From Batillaria attramentaria (Eukaryota > Mollusca > Gastropoda > Batillariidae), in the NCBI GenBank assembly GCA_018292915.2, contig JACVVK020000143.1, positions 596,501 to 660,500 of the forward strand: 64,000 bases of DNA, given 5' to 3'. Positions 60,599 to 64,000 of the stretch are shown piece after piece. Position numbers and translations under genes: made by a program. Position 1 is the first letter of the stretch, and the number at the start of each line of letters is the position of its first letter. Under the pieces are notes generated by a model that did not search any database, had not been told where the DNA came from, and saw only the letters and a program-made list of their open reading frames with translations.

Positions 60599-63500
60599 GT
60601 TGGACGTTCCAGTCACAATCCAGGATCAACAGTTCACGATGGAGCTGGACACCGCAACCACAGGAAATTTTGTTTCTGTGCCAGTCTGGAAACAACTGGG
60701 AAAACCGAAGCTGGATGACGTCACACATCGGTACGAGTCTGCCAGCAAGCACGACCTACCCGTGTTGGGCACCTTCATGGGCCAGACTAAGGACCCAGTG
60801 ACTGGTAAACAGAGCTCCATTCCCTACATCGTCACCAAGATCCCTGATCTCAACCTACTTGGACGAAACGCGATCCAGGCTCTGGGAATTTCAGTGGACA
60901 ATGCCCTTGGACTGAAGAGCATAGTGAGTCAAGTCAAGAGCGAGGGTGCAAAAGAATCGCATCCGAAGACCTCCAGCACAACTTATGCTTCTCTTCAAAA
61001 GGATTGCCACACTCTCTGCGACAAGTTCCCAGATCTCTTCAAGGAAGAATTGGGATGTCTGAAGGATTTTGAGCTGGAAGTAAAGTTCAAGTCCGACGCG
61101 AAGCCGGTTTTTCACAAGGCAAGGCCGGTTCCGTTCGCTCTTCGTGATGACCTGACGAAAGGCTACGAAGAAGGCATCGCCAAAGGAGTCTGGAAGCCAG
61201 TCCAATTCAACGACTATGGAACACCAGTGGTTCCAATTCGTAAGACAAAACTGCGGATCTGTGGTGACTACTCAGTTGGGATCAACGATCAACTTGCTGA
61301 TCACCGTCACCCAATACCTCTCCCAGAGGAACTGATGCAAAAGCTGGGAGGAGGATTTGGTTACACAAAGATCGACCTCGCTGATGCCCACAACCAGATC
61401 AAGCTGGCACCAGAAAGTCAACGCAGACTAGCCCTCAGCACTCACCGTGGGGTACTTCTGCAACAACGACTACCTTTCGGAATCAAGTCAGCACCTGGTT
61501 ATTTTCAGGAGATCATGGAAAATCTGACCAGTGATCTGCCTGGAGTTGCCGTCTTCCAAGATGACATACTCACCAGCGGGAAGGATGCCAAAGATCATCT
61601 GAGCAACCTGGAGCGACTACTCACGCGTCTGAACGACAAAGGACTCAGATGCCGTCGTGATAAATGCCTGTTTGCTCAACCCAGTGAGGAATACCTTGGA
61701 CACACTCTATCGGCTGAAGGAATCTCCAAAGGATCCAAAGTCGAGGCAGTCTTGAAGATGCCACCACCTTCGGATGTCTCAAGCTTGAAGTCTTTTCTGG
61801 GCTCAGTACAATTCTACGGGAAATTCATCCCAAACCTGGCTACTATGGCAGAGCCGCTGTTCCGCCTGACAAAGAAGGCAAATCCCTGGAAGTGGGGAGA
61901 AGAGGAACAAGCAGCTTTTGAACAGCTGAAGCAGGTGCTTTCCTCTGATCAAGTCCTTGTACACTTCGACCCAGATAAGCCTGTGGGGGCTGGCTTGTGG
62001 CGCATCCAACGTTGGAATTGGAGCAGTACTGTTTCATCGCTATCCGGATGGAAGCGAGCGCCCAATTGCCAATGTGTCCAAGACTCTTACAGCTGCAGAA
62101 AGAAACTACAGCCAAATCCACAAGGAAGCCCTAGCCATCATCTATGGTTTGCGGAAATTCTACCAGTATCTGTACGGACGACAGTTCATACTGGTGACTG
62201 ATCACAAGCCCCTGACGGCGCTGTTCGGACCAAAGAAAGGGACACCACTTCTTGCAGCTAACAGACTAGCTCGGTGGGCCCTATGGCTGAACCAGTTCGA
62301 CTACACGATCGAGTACCGGAAAACTGCAGATCACGGCAATGCAGATGCCCTCAGTCGCTTGCCTTCTGGAGACGACATCGACTTTGACAGGGAGGAGAGT
62401 GGGGAAGACACGGACATGGTGTGCGCCATCCGAGTTCTCAGTCTTCAAGTCAAACCTTTCGACGCCAACATCCTTCGTCAAGAGTCAGGCAAAGATCCAG
62501 TGATAGCTACAGGGATGCGCTACGTACGCGAAGGATGGCCGCTGAAGCACGCTGAGATCAACGAAGAAGTCAGAAAGTTCCAGAAGTTGTCTGATTTTCT
62601 CAGTACCTGCCACGGATGCCTCATCTATGGTACAAGAGTTGTGATTCCACAAAGCCTGCAGCCCAAGATCCTTGATCTTCTGCACATCGGACACTTCGGC
62701 ATGGAACGCATGAAGCAGTTGGCAAGAACTGCAGTATACTGGCCCGGTATCGACGCTGCAATAGAGATGACAAGTCGACGATGTGACTCATGCGGCGAAC
62801 ATCAAAACAAGCCATCCAAACCACCAGTTCATCCCTGGATGTTACCAGAGAAGCCATGGAGCCGAGTTCACTTGGACCACGCCATCAACTTCATGGGCAC
62901 CAACTGGCTGGTGATCACGGATGCTTACTCAAAGTACCCATGCATCCACCCAATGTCATCCACGTCCACTAGAGCTACTCTAGACATGCTGGAAGAAGAC
63001 TTCGCTCACTTCGGATACCCACACACGCTGGTCTCCGACAATGCAACCACCTTTGCTTCTGAAGAGTTCCAGAGCTGGTGCAAGGAACGTGGGATCACGC
63101 ACTTGACAGGAGCGCCCTATCATCCTGCTACCAATGGAGCTGCAGAACGGCTGGTGCAGACTTTCAAGCAAGCTCTCAGGAAGTCTTCTCTGCCCCCGAA
63201 GCGAGCACTTCAAGAGTTTCTTATGCAGTACCGGAGAATGCCGACATCCTGCGGATTCTCTCCGAGTGAACTCTTGATGTCCAGGCAGATTCGGACAAGG
63301 ATCGACACTTTGCTTCCCTCGCCAGCACACATAGCTCAGGGCAAGCAATCCAAGGAGGCATCTAAACCTCAGGTGACTGCAGACTCTGGAGGTGTCGCCA
63401 AGGTGACCAGGCAGTACAAGGCCGGAGATCCAGTATACGCACTGTACTATGGACCTCACCATGCCAAGCAGCCCAGATGGGTACCAGCAGTGGTCAAGAA

Positions 63501-63759
63501 GTCTACGGGTACTCGCTGCTTCAACGTCAAGGTAGTTCCTCGTGGCCCAGTTTGGAGAAGACACTGGGAGCAGCTGCGCCCACGTTACGCATCTGAAGAG
63601 GACAACGAACCTGGTGATTCAGCAGATGCCTCTGAGCTCCCGATCGACCATCCGATGGAGATTCTGGAGAACGTGCCACCGACACAGAACCAGAGCAGAC
63701 CACGACTGCCCAGGACCAAGCCACCTGTTCCTGAGTATGGTCCAGACAACCCCAGATGA
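60531..63759 (+). pseudogene. pol: pol of element 2, multiply damaged
   Basis: The first open part (60531-62201) carries the protease-like region with the same DTA active site, and RT with FQDD. Relative to element 1, eight residues (NSTGALKP) are missing in frame near 61247. One extra G in a run at 61985-61989 shifts the frame in RNase H; the correct frame continues in 61957-63759 through the rest of RNase H and integrase (HHCC, DDE, GPY/F). In RNase H the first catalytic aspartate is replaced by glycine (ACGASN; codon 61999-62001). A TGA at 63757-63759 removes the last ~13 residues found in element 1. Confidence 0.9.
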
Positions 63760-63835
63760 TCGAAAAGAACACCAAAACCCAGAGACAGACTTTGTTGTTG
63801 AAGTTTGTTGTGAAACAACAATTTTGGTAGGGAGG

Positions 63836-64000
63836 TGTTGTAGAGATCGCGAGAAGTCACTGCATTTCGATGGAAATTTCTAGACCATCCCAGAACATGC
63901 GAGTGCAGTAACGTCAGTAGATTACGTAACCTTGGAACGATTCCGTACTTGCCAATATGTTGCGGAATGTTCTAGATCTGACCTGTTAGTATATAAGCAG
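63836..64000 (+). repeat. 3' LTR of element 2, cut by window end
   Basis: Begins TGTTGTAGAGATCGCGAGAA after a polypurine tract (GGTAGGGAGG, 63826-63835). Differs from the 5' LTR at one visible base. Confidence 0.92.

Larger units (their letters stand above)
58957..64000 (+). mobile_element. Ty3/gypsy LTR retrotransposon, element 2
   Basis: Same family as element 1, plus strand, with a 316-bp 5' LTR and a 3' LTR cut off by the window end. In the 165 bp of 3' LTR visible I found one difference from the 5' LTR, so insertion is recent. It carries a gag frameshift, an in-frame RT deletion, a frameshift and active-site change in RNase H, and an early stop after integrase. It cannot be autonomous. 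Confidence 0.92.

Overview
The window is animal nuclear DNA. It has spliceosomal genes with GT-AG introns and clear protein families, many (CA)n/(TG)n microsatellites, minisatellites, tRNA-derived SINEs, non-LTR (LINE) fragments and Ty3/gypsy LTR elements. The repeat style and the form of the cytokine receptor suggest a marine lophotrochozoan, most likely a mollusc. That placement is inference; no species-diagnostic sequence was found.

Left part (1-20,781). A minus-strand exon at 2925-3197 is the first coding exon of a TESK-type dual-specificity kinase; its intron 1 runs off the left edge. Upstream of it lies a ~2 kb foldback-type DNA element (about 3719-5781) with long inverted ends, and one related end fragment sits at ~9548-9673. 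Two plus-strand exons (about 7866-8065 and 8880-9158) close an unrecognised gene. From 12.0 to 15.5 kb there is a nest of repeats: a 33-bp minisatellite interrupted by a ~0.93 kb retroposon, then an internally deleted RTE/CFDP2-like LINE interrupted by a second copy of the same retroposon. Both retroposon copies have visible target-site duplications.

Middle (20,782-29,617). A structurally complete Ty3/gypsy element lies on the minus strand (20,782-25,851). It has 5-bp target duplications (GATAC) and LTRs in which I see no differences, but its pol carries a frameshift. The following spacer contains two adjacent perfect palindromes (27,493-27,563 and 27,578-27,642).

Right part (29,618-57,308). 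One large host gene fills this region on the plus strand. I could assemble 16 coding exons whose phases agree throughout, giving 1,232 codons of protein. It encodes a class I cytokine receptor of the gp130/Domeless type: signal peptide, Ig-like domain, cytokine-binding module, three more fibronectin III domains, one membrane helix, and a long tail with a YXXQ STAT-type motif and a YXN motif. Its introns have collected a LINE fragment, SINEs and several minisatellites. These include an ~7.9 kb array of ~175 copies of a 45-bp unit directly before the transmembrane exon, a 24-bp array, a 19-bp polypyrimidine array and a 21-bp array. Exon 4 was partly copied in a 467-bp tandem duplication.

Right edge. 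A 5'-truncated LINE (57,369-58,838, minus strand) is followed by a second Ty3/gypsy copy on the plus strand (58,957 to beyond 64,000). It is of the same family as the first but carries different lesions. I saw no CRISPR array, rRNA, intact tRNA gene or prokaryotic feature.
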